A stretch of 64,000 bases of DNA, from positions 62,001-126,000 of the forward strand of contig NZ_JAUMKB010000003.1 in the NCBI RefSeq assembly GCF_030519375.1. The letters run 5' to 3'. The stretch is from Mucilaginibacter tolerans. GTDB lineage: Bacteria; Bacteroidota; Bacteroidia; Sphingobacteriales; Sphingobacteriaceae. Of the stretch, positions 51,681 through 61,692 are shown piece after piece; position 1 is the first letter of the stretch, and each line of letters begins with the position of its first letter. The position numbers and the translations under genes are program-made. Below the pieces are notes generated by a model. The model saw only the letters and a program-made list of their open reading frames with translations. It ran no database searches and was not told where the DNA came from.

Positions 51681-54269
51681 GTGAGGAAATACTTGTTCAC
51701 CTTAATATTACTAACGTTGGTAACTGCGGTGATGGCCCAGAAAAAGTCGGTCATCAACCTCATCAAATCCAAGAGCGTGCAAGGCGGTAACGGTAAGGGT
51801 GCCCCGTTGAAGGTGTATGGCGGCACCTTTCAGCAGGACAATTCTACGTTGACTTCAGACAGCGCCTATTTTCATCAGGCTGAAAATACTTTTGACGCCT
51901 TCGGGCATGTGATAATCAGCCAGGGTGATACGCTGAATATTTATTCGGACAAGCTAAACTATAATGGTAACACCAAGATCGCCATCCTTACAGATAATGT
52001 GCGTATGGTGGACAAGGATGCTACCCTGACCACTAATTATCTAACCTACAATACAGCAACCAAATTCGGCACCTATACCGGCGGTGGCAAGCTGGTGAAC
52101 AAGGATAATACCCTGACTAGCAAGAACGGCTATTATTTCGCCAATTCAAGAGATTCGTATTTCAGGTATGATGTGATATTGCTAAGCCCTGACGCGCTCA
52201 CTAAGACGGACACACTACGATACAACACGGGATCGAAGATTGCTTATTTCTATGGCCCCACCCACATTTACGGCAAGAAAAAAGACAGCGATAAGACCAA
52301 AGCCAGCCCAAAAGATAATGACACACTTTATACTGAAAATGGTTATTACAATACTGTAACAGAGCAGGCATTTTTCGGTAAGAAAAATCTATATAGTCAG
52401 GGCGCTAAAACACTGAAAGGAGATAGCATGTTCTACGACCGCAAAAAAGGCTACGGTCGTGTGGTAAAAAACATCACTTTTAATGACAATGAGCAAAAGA
52501 TGACTCTGAAGGGCGATCTGGGTACCTATTATAAATCAGACGAACGGACGGTAGTTACCGAAAATGCGTACGGTATCATTGTTACGGAGGAAAAAGACAC
52601 CTCGAAGAGGGATTCTGTTCCACCAAAGGCGACTGTTAAAACAGATAAAAAGGCGAAAGCTGATACGGCGAAAAATAAGCCTCAGCCGGAGAAAACGGTT
52701 ATAACTCCTGATAAATCAAAGCAGGTTATCAAGCCGGGCACCAAAACAGGTGTGCCTGCAAATACAATGCCTTTAAAGGAAATCCCCAAAGGTAAACCTG
52801 ATAGCATTTCCAATAAGAAAGGGAAAAAGCCAGACCTGAAAAGTAAGCTTCCGGATAGCCTTCTTTCGAAAAAAGACACGGCGAGGATCAAGCATGATTC
52901 TGTTTATATGAGGGCTGATACCATTGAAACACGGATAATTACTTACAAGGATTATAAGGATATGCAGGAAAAGATCAGGCTATCGCATATCATTGATACT
53001 ACCAAAAAGGCCCCATCAATTGTTTATACCAAGCCGGTAAAATACATCGAACTATCGCCGCCAATATTTCATCCTGACACTGCTGCATTACACCGTAATT
53101 TGTTGGACCAGCTCAAACCCGGCGTGTTGGCAGGAATAAAAGGAAGAGACTCTACCAAAGTTGAGTTTCTGACTAAAGGAGGCAAAAAGGAGAAGAAAAA
53201 CAAAAATAATCCAACAACCAGGCCTGGTGCTCAGCCGCCTGCACCTGTTATGCCCGGAAGCCTGGACAAGAATGCACCACAACCACTACCCCAAAAGAAG
53301 CTTACCAAACAGGATAGTTTAAAACAAGCGAAAAAGGACAGCCTTGAGAAAATAAAAAAAGGAGCCGATTCGGTGTATGTTACGCGGAAAATTAATTTAA
53401 GCGACACCACCCGGATAAGGATACTCAGCGCGTTCCACCATGTTAAGTTGTTTAAGTCCGATCTGCAGGGGAAGTCCGATTCGGCATTTTACAGTACCAG
53501 CGACTCGGTGATACGTTTATATGTAAAGCCAATCATCTGGACACAAGGTTCCCAACTCTCGGGAGATACGGTCAACCTGCAGCTTAAAAATAAGAAGTTT
53601 GATAATGTTGAACTATTCCCGAATGCTTTTGTCGTCAATATCGAGAAGACTGATTCGACGCATTTTAATCAGTCAGCGGGGAAAAAGATGCGTGGATTCT
53701 TTAACAATAGCAAACTTGAGCGATTGTTTATTGACGGCAACGCCGAAACCATTTATTTCTCGCGCGACAGCGGAAAAGTGAGCGGTATGCAGCGATCGTT
53801 GAGCAGCCGTATCCGCATCAATTTCAAGGATAGCAAACTGACGGATATTACCTTCCTGGCCAAACCGGAGCATCGTTATGGGCCATTAGAAAAGTTTACC
53901 GAAGATGATAAGATACTAAAAGGTTTTTTGTGGAAACCCAAAGAGCGTCCGGCATCCAAAGAAGAGATCATAGCAAAGAAGAAAATAGAGCCCGCGAAAA
54001 AGCTTGCCGACAAGACCAAAGCTCCAGCTAATGGTAAACCACCTTTAAATAAACCACCAGGTGGCAAAGCTGCTAAAGATACAAGCGCCAATAAACAACC
54101 GTTGGATAAGCTACCGGAAATAAATGCGGGGAAAGATACCAGTGCTGTGAAGTTGCAGAAGGACACCAGTGCTGTGAAGCTAAAAACTGATACTGCGCTG
54201 AAATCGCCTGCAAAGAAAGAACCGGAAGTAAAGAAGGATAGCACCATTAGTAAGCCAAAAGGCCAGTAG
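51681..54269 (+). CDS. OstA-like (LptA/LptD N-terminal type) envelope protein
   Basis: An 862-residue exported protein with signal peptide (YLFTLILLTLVTAVMAQKK) and an OstA-type beta-jellyroll region (about 45-260) with strands such as LTSDSAYFHQAENTFDAFGH, VIISQGDTLNIYSDKLNYNG and LTTNYLTYNTATKFGTYTGG. This fold shuttles lipopolysaccharide in LptA. A long Lys/Pro/Thr/Ser-rich stretch (about 310-560) with many charged repeats follows, then further beta-strands (about 570-760) and a second KDTSAVK-type tail. The Bacteroidota OstA-like family is usually of this size. GTG start is fixed by the signal peptide. It converges with rdgB one base away. Confidence 0.85.
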   Translation: MRKYLFTLILLTLVTAVMAQKKSVINLIKSKSVQGGNGKGAPLKVYGGTFQQDNSTLTSDSAYFHQAENTFDAFGHVIISQGDTLNIYSDKLNYNGNTKIAILTDNVRMVDKDATLTTNYLTYNTATKFGTYTGGGKLVNKDNTLTSKNGYYFANSRDSYFRYDVILLSPDALTKTDTLRYNTGSKIAYFYGPTHIYGKKKDSDKTKASPKDNDTLYTENGYYNTVTEQAFFGKKNLYSQGAKTLKGDSMFYDRKKGYGRVVKNITFNDNEQKMTLKGDLGTYYKSDERTVVTENAYGIIVTEEKDTSKRDSVPPKATVKTDKKAKADTAKNKPQPEKTVITPDKSKQVIKPGTKTGVPANTMPLKEIPKGKPDSISNKKGKKPDLKSKLPDSLLSKKDTARIKHDSVYMRADTIETRIITYKDYKDMQEKIRLSHIIDTTKKAPSIVYTKPVKYIELSPPIFHPDTAALHRNLLDQLKPGVLAGIKGRDSTKVEFLTKGGKKEKKNKNNPTTRPGAQPPAPVMPGSLDKNAPQPLPQKKLTKQDSLKQAKKDSLEKIKKGADSVYVTRKINLSDTTRIRILSAFHHVKLFKSDLQGKSDSAFYSTSDSVIRLYVKPIIWTQGSQLSGDTVNLQLKNKKFDNVELFPNAFVVNIEKTDSTHFNQSAGKKMRGFFNNSKLERLFIDGNAETIYFSRDSGKVSGMQRSLSSRIRINFKDSKLTDITFLAKPEHRYGPLEKFTEDDKILKGFLWKPKERPASKEEIIAKKKIEPAKKLADKTKAPANGKPPLNKPPGGKAAKDTSANKQPLDKLPEINAGKDTSAVKLQKDTSAVKLKTDTALKSPAKKEPEVKKDSTISKPKGQ

Positions 54270-54270
54270 T

Positions 54271-54855
54271 CTATTTGATATTTTTCAAAAACGAGATCAG
54301 TTTTTCCAGGGCACGTGCCCTGTGACTGATCTTGTTTTTTTCATCCATGCTCATTTCAGCAAAGGTAATGTCATATCCATCAGGCTGAAAGATTGGATCA
54401 TAACCAAAACCTCCTATACCGGAAATTTTATGACGGATAGTACCCTCAACAACGCCTTTAAAAACATGTTCTTTGCCTTCCCACATCAACGAAATCACGG
54501 TGACAAACCTTGCCTTCCTGTTTTCAACTCCTTCCAGCCTGGTCAATACCTTTTTGATATTGGCTGCATGGTTACCATGTTCGCCGGCATAGCGTGCTGA
54601 GTAAACACCAGGCTCGCCATTCAAAGCATCTACCACCAAGCCGCTGTCATCACCAAAACAATTCAAATGGTATTTATCATATATGTATTTGCTCTTTATG
54701 GCAGCGTTCTCTTCAAAGGTTGATCCGGGTTCTTCAATATCCTCCATACAACCGATATCATTCAACGTCAATAGTTCAAAATGATCACCGATCTTATGGG
54801 ATACTTCTTCCAGCTTGTGGCGGTTATTAGTGGCGAAAACTAGCTTTAAAGGCAT
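54271..54855 (-). CDS. rdgB: non-canonical purine NTP pyrophosphatase
   Basis: A 194-residue Ham1/RdgB enzyme that hydrolyses dITP/XTP to keep deaminated purines out of nucleic acids. Marks: VFATNNRHKLEEV, FEENAAIKSKY, DDSGLVVDALNGEPGVYSAR, GIGGFGYDPIF and SHRARAL. Length is standard. Starts three bases after the stop of the hypothetical gene upstream, so they are co-transcribed. Confidence 0.95.
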   Translation of the reverse strand: MPLKLVFATNNRHKLEEVSHKIGDHFELLTLNDIGCMEDIEEPGSTFEENAAIKSKYIYDKYHLNCFGDDSGLVVDALNGEPGVYSARYAGEHGNHAANIKKVLTRLEGVENRKARFVTVISLMWEGKEHVFKGVVEGTIRHKISGIGGFGYDPIFQPDGYDITFAEMSMDEKNKISHRARALEKLISFLKNIK

Positions 54856-54858
54856 AAA

Positions 54859-55389
54859 TTATAAACTTTTCACCTGCTCCCAGAAGGCTTTTTTATTGTC
54901 CACGTTGCTCATCATCGTATCAAAGGCGAAGGTATATAGCAGGTTGATGCCATCGCGTTTTTCAACCTGGTTAAATTTAGGTTGATCGATTCCTGAGGGA
55001 ATAGCCTGTTCACCAAGGATCAGTATAGTTTGCGGTTTAAAATGAGAGAGCAGTTCTGAGTATTCAGAATTGTTTTTGGCTGCGTTCAATATTGCAACGT
55101 CTTCGCGGCCGTGATTCTTACGGCCAAGCACACTTTCAAGTGCTGCAAGATGATCATCAGCAATAAAATCGTTATTAGGGTAATTGGTTAATACCAGGAA
55201 ATGCTTTTTATTGGCCCCGAGATAATTAAAAATGGGCTTTAGCGTTATTGTTTCAGGTTGAGGCTGAGAGGCCGGAGTCTGCTGATTATCAGGTTTAGCA
55301 TAGTTTAACTTATCTTCATTAAGCAGGTAAATTTCATCCTGAAGTATAAAACGTAGTGCCTGACTGTCTTCAACTTTCACTTTTAACAA
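54859..55389 (-). CDS. hypothetical protein upstream of rdgB
   Basis: A protein of about 173-176 residues I do not recognise with certainty. It has an N-terminal KVEDSQALRFILQDEIYLLN segment, a Gln/Pro linker, and a C-terminal alpha/beta part with TILILGEQAIPSG and a last helix KKAFWEQVKSL, loosely resembling small DNA polymerase clamp-loader-associated (psi-like) proteins; that is a guess. The start is unclear: TTG 55389 or GTG 55380. It is divergent from the SurA-like gene. Confidence 0.6.
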   Translation of the reverse strand: MLKVKVEDSQALRFILQDEIYLLNEDKLNYAKPDNQQTPASQPQPETITLKPIFNYLGANKKHFLVLTNYPNNDFIADDHLAALESVLGRKNHGREDVAILNAAKNNSEYSELLSHFKPQTILILGEQAIPSGIDQPKFNQVEKRDGINLLYTFAFDTMMSNVDNKKAFWEQVKSL

Positions 55390-55465
55390 TTTTTAACCAA
55401 AAATAGATAATTGTTTGAGCGTTTATAAGCATATTCGCACAAATTATTAATAAACAGATTATTGT

Positions 55466-55473
55466 TAGATTTG
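55466..55473 (+). promoter_or_regulatory. -7 box of the SurA-like gene
   Basis: TAGATTTG, an exact box 35 bases before the ATG at 55509. The -33 position carries no TTG. Confidence 0.4.
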
Positions 55474-55508
55474 CACCTTTGCATATTTCGCAGACAGATA
55501 AAATATAA

Positions 55509-56945
55509 ATGAGAAAGTTCGGGACAGCCATTTTACTTACTATTTTAACAATTTCTATTTCCTTGGCGCAAACACCAGCCGATACTTCCAAAAAGGCAAC
55601 TGCTGCCAAACCAGAAGCACCTGCAGGGCCAAGAAAAGTGCTGGACAAAATAGCTGCCGTTGTGGGCAGCAGCATTATTTTGCAATCGGATATAGAACTG
55701 CAATATGCCAACTACCTGGCCAGCGGTAACCCGCCCGACCCATCAATCAAATGTGTTATCCTGCGTAACCAGATGACACAGAAGTTACTTGCGCAACAAG
55801 CTGTTATCGATAGCGTTACTGTGAAAGATGACGAGGTTGATAACGAGCTCGACCGCCGTATGCGCGGCATGGTTGCCCGTGCAGGTGGCCAGGAAAGACT
55901 GGAGCAGTTCCTGGGCCGTTCAACCATACAATACAAAGATGAACTGCGTCCGGACATTAAAGAGAACATGATCGCGAGCAAGATGCGTAATAAAATTACC
56001 GATAAGATCAGTGTTACTCCGTACGACGTTGAAAAATATTTCAACTCCATACCAAAAGACAGTTTGCCAACTTACAATAAAGAGGTTGAGGTAGGAGTGA
56101 TACAACTTAACCCGAAGCTAACGAAAGAGGAAAAAGAAGCTTATAAACAAAAGACACAAGAGCTTTTAGACCGCGTAAAAAAGGGTGAAGATTTTGGCGT
56201 ACTTGCCCGATTGTATTCACAAGATACAGGTTCGGCACCTGATGGCGGCGACCTGGGTTTTGCTGACCGGACTACTTTCGTGAAGGAGTTTGCCGGATGG
56301 GCATTTAAGCTGAAAGCCGGGGAGATTTCCCCTGTATTTGAAACTGACTATGGATTCCATTTTTTACAGGTAATTGAACGTCGTGGTGAGCAGGTGCATG
56401 TACGACATATTCTGATCATGCCCACGGTTACTCAGGCCGCTGTTGACCGTGCAAAATTGAAAGCTGATAGCGTTTATAACGACCTGTTGAAAAATAAAAA
56501 TATCACTTTCGCAGCAGCTGCGTCCTTTTATTCAGACGATAAAGACACCAAATACAATGGTGGGATGATGTTGAATGCTGAAAATGTGGAGACCCGTACC
56601 ACTTATATTCCTACTGACAAAATTGATCCGCAGATTGCATTGACTGTAGACACCATGAAAGTGGGTAGTATATCCAAACCACAACTTTTTACAGACCAAA
56701 CCGGTAAAAAGAGCTATAAGATACTTTACCTGAAATCTGTCACAGATGCGCATAAGGCTAATCTGAAACAGGATTTCCCCAAAATAAAAGAAGTAGCTTT
56801 ATCAGATAAGATCAACAGAACTGTGAGCCAGTGGTTTGAAAAAAGAAGGAAAGAAAACTTCATCAAGATCGATCCGGAATACCAGGGTTGCCCGGTACTT
56901 AAAGGATGGGCAAACACCCCGCTGGCAGCACAAATAAAACAATAA
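55509..56945 (+). CDS. SurA-like periplasmic peptidylprolyl isomerase/chaperone
   Basis: A 478-residue exported chaperone. Signal peptide LLTILTISISLAQ, then a SurA N-terminal-like domain (DKIAAVVGSSIILQSDIELQ, LLAQQAVIDSVTVKDDEVDN), two parvulin (PpiC) domains: the first with DFGVLARLYSQDTGSAPDGG and GDLGFADRTTFVKEFAGWAF (about 230-285), the second with VRHILIMP and SFYSDDKDTKYNGGMM. The C-terminus is a short helix. Likely assists outer membrane protein folding. An MoxR-family gene follows seven bases downstream in the same direction. Confidence 0.92.
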   Translation: MRKFGTAILLTILTISISLAQTPADTSKKATAAKPEAPAGPRKVLDKIAAVVGSSIILQSDIELQYANYLASGNPPDPSIKCVILRNQMTQKLLAQQAVIDSVTVKDDEVDNELDRRMRGMVARAGGQERLEQFLGRSTIQYKDELRPDIKENMIASKMRNKITDKISVTPYDVEKYFNSIPKDSLPTYNKEVEVGVIQLNPKLTKEEKEAYKQKTQELLDRVKKGEDFGVLARLYSQDTGSAPDGGDLGFADRTTFVKEFAGWAFKLKAGEISPVFETDYGFHFLQVIERRGEQVHVRHILIMPTVTQAAVDRAKLKADSVYNDLLKNKNITFAAAASFYSDDKDTKYNGGMMLNAENVETRTTYIPTDKIDPQIALTVDTMKVGSISKPQLFTDQTGKKSYKILYLKSVTDAHKANLKQDFPKIKEVALSDKINRTVSQWFEKRRKENFIKIDPEYQGCPVLKGWANTPLAAQIKQ

Positions 56946-56951
56946 TACGAT

Positions 56952-57914
56952 ATGCAGCACCGCACCGACGTTGAAGCAGCAGATGCTTTGAGGGATACTT
57001 ACAAGCATATTCTTTCCGAAATACGTAAAGTGATCGTCGGGCAGGATGAAGTAGTAAAGTCGGTGCTAATCTCGATCTTCAGCAACGGGCATTGCTTGCT
57101 TGTTGGTGTACCGGGACTGGCAAAAACCTTATTGGTGCAGACCGTGGCCCAGGTACTTGATCTTGACTTTAACCGTATTCAGTTTACTCCCGACCTGATG
57201 CCTTCTGATATCATCGGATCGGAAATATTAGGTGAAGACCGCAACTTTAAATTTATTGCCGGCCCGGTTTTCTCAAACATCGTCCTTGCCGATGAGATAA
57301 ACCGTACGCCGCCTAAAACACAAGCTGCATTACTTGAAGCTATGCAGGAGAAAGCGGTTACTGTCGCCGGGGCAACACATAAACTTTCGCAGCCGTTCTT
57401 TGTACTGGCGACCCAAAACCCTATCGAACAGGAGGGCACCTATCCATTGCCGGAAGCACAGCTGGACCGCTTCATGTTTAATGTATCGCTGGATTACCCG
57501 ACATTAGAACAGGAGCTGCTGATCGTTAAAAACACGACTAGTTCGGTCACGCCTGACGTAAAAAAGGTATTGAACGCCGAGCAGATCATCTATTTCCAGC
57601 ATCTGGTGAGAAATATACCGGTAACAGACAATGTGCTGGAATACGCCGTGAAACTGGTTACAAAAACACGCCCTACAAGCGACCTTGCTTCACCCGAAGT
57701 GAAAAGGCTACTTAACTGGGGTGCAGGTCCGCGCGCATCCCAATTCCTGATATTGGGCGCTAAGTGTCACGCAGTTTTACAGGGCAAATACTCTCCTGAT
57801 ATCGAAGATGTGAAAGCTGTCGCCAAGCCTGTTTTAAGACACCGCATTATCCGCAGCTACCATGCAGAAGCAGAGGGTTTAACAGCTGATGATATTATTG
57901 AAAGATTGCTGTGA
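56952..57914 (+). CDS. MoxR family AAA+ ATPase
   Basis: A 320-residue AAA+ ATPase. Walker A GVPGLAKTL (52-60), Walker B VLADEIN (111-117), and sensor and lid elements (ATQNPIEQEGTYPLPEAQLD, TRPTSDLASPEVKRLLNWGA). MoxR proteins act as chaperones for protein complexes, often with a DUF58 and VWA protein; those genes are not in the window downstream, so this copy is orphaned. It follows the SurA-like gene with six bases between, so they are likely co-transcribed. Confidence 0.92.
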   Translation: MQHRTDVEAADALRDTYKHILSEIRKVIVGQDEVVKSVLISIFSNGHCLLVGVPGLAKTLLVQTVAQVLDLDFNRIQFTPDLMPSDIIGSEILGEDRNFKFIAGPVFSNIVLADEINRTPPKTQAALLEAMQEKAVTVAGATHKLSQPFFVLATQNPIEQEGTYPLPEAQLDRFMFNVSLDYPTLEQELLIVKNTTSSVTPDVKKVLNAEQIIYFQHLVRNIPVTDNVLEYAVKLVTKTRPTSDLASPEVKRLLNWGAGPRASQFLILGAKCHAVLQGKYSPDIEDVKAVAKPVLRHRIIRSYHAEAEGLTADDIIERLL

Positions 57915-57939
57915 TCGGTGACCAGTGCCTGGTTAACCA

Positions 57940-57963
57940 GTTATCAGTTTTTAACCTGATAAC
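57940..57963. terminator. hairpin between convergent genes
   Basis: GTTATCAG (57940-57947) pairs with CTGATAAC (57956-57963) with a T-rich loop. Just beyond it GGTTAAT-TG-ATTAACC forms another palindrome. The AT-rich repeats between the MoxR and NTF2-like genes resemble other intergenic repeats of this genome and may act as a bidirectional terminator. Confidence 0.45.
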
Positions 57964-57997
57964 CAATCACCGGTTAATTGATTAACCAATAACAACC

Positions 57998-58861
57998 CTA
58001 CTGCTCCACTGCCGAGAATATCTCCAATATCACATCCCATTTGTGATCCTTGTCGATCTCCCACACACGAACATAGTTGTAATTGCTAACAATCTCGCCT
58101 TTTTTGATGCGGGCACGTCCATAGCTATACGCCAGGTCGTTACTGGTTGCGCGTCCTACGTTAATGGTTTCTGCGGTAATACTGATAGCCTCATTATCCA
58201 GGAACTTCATGACCTTGTCCTGACCCGTGATAGGTTCAAAGCCGGGAAAGTAAAACCGGGCCTCGGGGCTCAAAAATTCTTTATAAGTGGCTAGTGCAGA
58301 AAGTGTCAAGGCATGGTTAAATACCTTATCGGTACCTATTATCACACTTCTGCCATTAAACGGATCTTTGCTCGGTGCAGTACGTTTAGCAGTGTCCGGT
58401 TCTTTAAAATCTGTTAGCTCCTGGGTTTCGCTTTCGGGGTGCTGTATACCGAGGTCGACCAGCAGCTTCATTTTATTATCAACATCAGTGCGCCAGATCG
58501 ATACGTAATCGCCATACACCTTATCATCTTCTGTCTTTCCATTTTGATAGACATAAGGGCCAGCGGTGAAAGCCAAATCGCCATTAGCTGAAATCCGTGC
58601 AAATTTGGGCTCCCAGGTTAATGTACCCGGCTGCTTGTCGATGGAGTTATAAAACTCGGTTATTTTAATTACCTCAGGTTTAAATACAATGCCTTCAGGA
58701 TCGGCTACGGATAAAAACGCCTCCTTTATGCCTTTACGCTCAACAAGTTTTTTAAAGGAATGCTCGGCATCTATCACAGTGCCTACCTGCGCAGGTTTTT
58801 GTTGTGCAAAAATTAATAAGGGGGTAATAAATAATAGGGCAACTAAAATAAATCGTTTCAT
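57998..58861 (-). CDS. secreted protein with two NTF2/SnoaL-like halves
   Basis: A 287-residue exported protein: signal peptide MKRFILVALLFITPLLIFAQ, then two domains of the DUF4440/SnoaL NTF2-like type. Half 1 contains SFKKLVERKGIKEAFLSVAD and FARISANGDLAFTAGPYVY; half 2 contains NHALTLSALATYKEFLSPEA, DLAYSYGRARIKKGEIVSNY and YVRVWEIDKDHKWDVILEIF. Such folds bind small ligands; function here unknown. Stands alone, separated from cysS by about 160 bases of AT-rich spacer with nothing recognisable. Confidence 0.82.
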   Translation of the reverse strand: MKRFILVALLFITPLLIFAQQKPAQVGTVIDAEHSFKKLVERKGIKEAFLSVADPEGIVFKPEVIKITEFYNSIDKQPGTLTWEPKFARISANGDLAFTAGPYVYQNGKTEDDKVYGDYVSIWRTDVDNKMKLLVDLGIQHPESETQELTDFKEPDTAKRTAPSKDPFNGRSVIIGTDKVFNHALTLSALATYKEFLSPEARFYFPGFEPITGQDKVMKFLDNEAISITAETINVGRATSNDLAYSYGRARIKKGEIVSNYNYVRVWEIDKDHKWDVILEIFSAVEQ

Positions 58862-59021
58862 TGGCTAAAAAAGATTTGGCAATTTACTAATAAAAGTCAA
58901 ACTGCTGTATCGGTGTATTAACCCGCGTTTGGGGCATAAGTTTTTTATTATCGAAATTATAAACGGTTTCGACCGGTTAAAATTACAATAGTTTAATATT
59001 TATAATCATTATTTATAGGCA

Positions 59022-60485
59022 TTACATTTTGCTCCATGTAGTACCTTCTTTGCCATCTTTCAACTGGAAACCAATTTGCTGCAACCCATCTCTTATCCTG
59101 TCAGATGTGGCATAGTCCTTATTCATTTTTGCCCCGTTACGCAACCCCACTATCATATCCAATACTTTTGGCAGATCATCGTTTGCTGCTTGTTCATTTT
59201 TTAATCCCAAAACATCGATGATAAAATCATTCATCAGGTTCTTTAACATTTCCAGGTTTTTTGCGTCGATCTTCAACTTGTTATCATAAACCGAATTGAT
59301 GATACGTGACGCTTCGAACAGTTCAGCTATCAAAACCGGGCTGTTGAAATCATCATTCATTGCGTCATAGCAACGTTGTTGCAATAGCGCTATTTCTACT
59401 TCTGTGGTACTTGACGCATTCAGGTTATCGAGTAGTGTAAATGAATTCATCAGGCGTTTAAAGCCTTTTTCTGACGCCTCCATCGCTTCATTGCTAAAAT
59501 CAAGCGTGCTGCGGTAGTGTGCCTGCAGCATAAAGAACCGTACCGTCATTGGGCTGTAGCCTTTATTCAGCAGAGTGTGATTGCCTTCAAAAAGTTCCTG
59601 AGGCAAAAAACTATTGCCTAATGACTTTGACATCTTCTGGCCGTTCACCGTCAACATATTGGTATGCACCCAATAATTGGCCGGCATTTTATCACAGGCC
59701 GCCATATTTTGAGCGATCTCGTTGGTATGGTGGGTTGGCATCAGATCGATACCGCCGCCATGTATATCAAACTGGTGGCCCAGATATTTGGCGCTCATTG
59801 CCGAGCATTCCAAATGCCATGCCGGAAAACCAATGCTCCATGGAGAGGGCCACTTCATCAGATGTTCCGGCTTAGCTTTTATCCATAAAGCGAAATCCAA
59901 TGCCCCGCGTTTCTCATCCTGTCCACCCAGGTCGCGGGTATTATTGATCATATCTTCCAGGTTTCGCCTGTTCAATATGCTGTAATTATGATTCTGATTA
60001 TATTTTTCTACGTCAAAATAAATGGAGCCGTCTACTTCATAAGCATAACCATGCTCAAGGATAACTTTTACGAGTTCAATCTGCTCAATAATATGTCCCG
60101 TGGCTGTAGGCTCAATGCTTGGCGGCAACACATTAAATACCTGCATAATATCATGGAAGCCAACCGTATACTTTTGCACGATCTCCATCGGTTCAAGCTG
60201 GGCAAGTTTAGCCTTTTTCGAAATCTTGTCCTCGCCCTGATCGCCTGCGTCGCCTTCCAGGTGGCCCGCGTCGGTTACGTTACGCACGTAACGCACCTTG
60301 TATCCCAAATGCGTAAGATATCTGAAAACCAGGTCGAATGACATAAAGGTGCGGCAATTGCCCAGGTGCACATCGCTGTAAACAGTGGGACCGCAAACAT
60401 ACATGCCTACGTGAGGCGGATTAAGGGCTTCGAATTTCTCTTTTTTACGGGTTAAAGTATTGTAAATAAACAGGCTTTGATCCAT
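59022..60485 (-). CDS. cysS: cysteine--tRNA ligase
   Basis: A 487-residue class I synthetase. The HIGH motif appears as HLGN (40-43) right after the zinc-ligand Cys (C31 of [10 protein letters not shown]), KMSKS is [11 protein letters not shown] (near 286), and the zinc site is completed by [11 protein letters not shown] and HTNEIAQNM. Length agrees with bacterial CysRS. HLGN is common in Bacteroidota and does not imply loss of function. Confidence 0.96.
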   Translation of the reverse strand: MDQSLFIYNTLTRKKEKFEALNPPHVGMYVCGPTVYSDVHLGNCRTFMSFDLVFRYLTHLGYKVRYVRNVTDAGHLEGDAGDQGEDKISKKAKLAQLEPMEIVQKYTVGFHDIMQVFNVLPPSIEPTATGHIIEQIELVKVILEHGYAYEVDGSIYFDVEKYNQNHNYSILNRRNLEDMINNTRDLGGQDEKRGALDFALWIKAKPEHLMKWPSPWSIGFPAWHLECSAMSAKYLGHQFDIHGGGIDLMPTHHTNEIAQNMAACDKMPANYWVHTNMLTVNGQKMSKSLGNSFLPQELFEGNHTLLNKGYSPMTVRFFMLQAHYRSTLDFSNEAMEASEKGFKRLMNSFTLLDNLNASSTTEVEIALLQQRCYDAMNDDFNSPVLIAELFEASRIINSVYDNKLKIDAKNLEMLKNLMNDFIIDVLGLKNEQAANDDLPKVLDMIVGLRNGAKMNKDYATSDRIRDGLQQIGFQLKDGKEGTTWSKM

Positions 60486-60585
60486 GTCGGCAAACTTACG
60501 ATTTTTTCGATTTGAAGCTGATATGTGCTGTACTAAATCACCAAAGTGCTATTGGTATCGCGGGTTTTTACAGTTGGTTGACGAA

Positions 60586-61692
60586 TTATTTAAGCACCAG
60601 ATCGCTGCACACCGGATAATGGTCGGATAGTTTCTTTTCGATAATGGCATAATTCAGCACATCAAACTGTTTACCCGCCATAATATAGTCTATCTGGTAG
60701 TTTGGGAAACTGCCGTTGTAAGTGCGCCCCATTCCCGAGCCTTTTTCGCGAAAGGCATTTTTCAGACCCTTGTTCATCTCGTTAACGGCAAATGAAGTTG
60801 GCGTATCATTAAAATCACCGGAAATGATGTACGGATAAGAGCAGGAATCTGCATGCCGCTTAATCTTGAATACTTGTTCACTTCGTTTCTGGAAAGCAAC
60901 TTTTAGTTTATACCCCAAACGCTTAGCCGAACTCCCTTCGGGTTTGCCCTGCTGTGATATGTTATTCAAATACCTGTAGTCATCCGGGTCAAAACGGATG
61001 GATTGCAAATGAACGCTGTATACGCGGAGTATTTTTTCCCCTTTTTTTACATCGATGTATATACACTGATTCTCGCTGCGTTTCTCTGTTAGCTGGATGT
61101 ATCCGTGAGAAACTATCGGCAGCTTTGAAAATAATGCCATCCCGATTGCTTCGGTCCTGTTTTCGACCACTGCCTCAAAAAAATAATTATTGCACTTTAA
61201 TATCTTTTGAATAGAGTCGAGCATGTTGTACTGCCCTTTATTACGAGTATAAAATTCCTGGAAACCGATAATATCAGGCTGCTGATCTGCTATAATGGAT
61301 AGTATTTCGTGTTTGGTAGATATATCATTTTTTGACCCGTAACGTTTAAAATTATGCACGTTGTAGGTCATCATCCGTATAGCTTCTGCCTTTTTTATGC
61401 CGTATGCGGAAGGAAAGCGCAGACCAATATTCTTTTTCAAAATGCCCCATCCTAAAACAATGGCAATGATTGACAGAAACGCCCATTTACTTTTACGCAC
61501 TAACCAATAAATAATAAGGATGATATTAGCCAACAATAAAAACGGGTAGGCTAAACCGAAAAAAGCTACCGGCCAAAATTTTTCGGGATTGACAACGGGT
61601 GCAAGGTAACTTACCAACAGGCAGGCGCAACAGCCCACATTGATCCAAAGGAATAGTTTGTCGATAAAATTTAGTCCTTTTTTAGACTTCAT
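60586..61692 (-). CDS. endonuclease/exonuclease/phosphatase family membrane protein
   Basis: A 368-residue protein with three N-terminal membrane helices (FLWINVGCCACLLVSYLAPV, FFGLAYPFLLLANIILIIYW, AFLSIIAIVLGWGIL) and a DNase-I-like EEP domain: MTYNVHNFK, the Glu of IGFQEFYT, ISGDFNDTPTSF and the catalytic SDHYPV. The substrate could be nucleic acid or a phospholipid headgroup. Its start lies 11 bases inside the end of the second rhomboid gene, so it is the tail of the mutL-rhomboid-rhomboid unit, a conserved order in Bacteroidota. Confidence 0.92.
   Translation of the reverse strand: MKSKKGLNFIDKLFLWINVGCCACLLVSYLAPVVNPEKFWPVAFFGLAYPFLLLANIILIIYWLVRKSKWAFLSIIAIVLGWGILKKNIGLRFPSAYGIKKAEAIRMMTYNVHNFKRYGSKNDISTKHEILSIIADQQPDIIGFQEFYTRNKGQYNMLDSIQKILKCNNYFFEAVVENRTEAIGMALFSKLPIVSHGYIQLTEKRSENQCIYIDVKKGEKILRVYSVHLQSIRFDPDDYRYLNNISQQGKPEGSSAKRLGYKLKVAFQKRSEQVFKIKRHADSCSYPYIISGDFNDTPTSFAVNEMNKGLKNAFREKGSGMGRTYNGSFPNYQIDYIMAGKQFDVLNYAIIEKKLSDHYPVCSDLVLK

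Noticed and set aside
59022..60485. CysRS HLGN in place of HIGH as a loss of function
   Set aside because: HLGN is a common class I variant and the KMSKS and zinc-site residues are intact.
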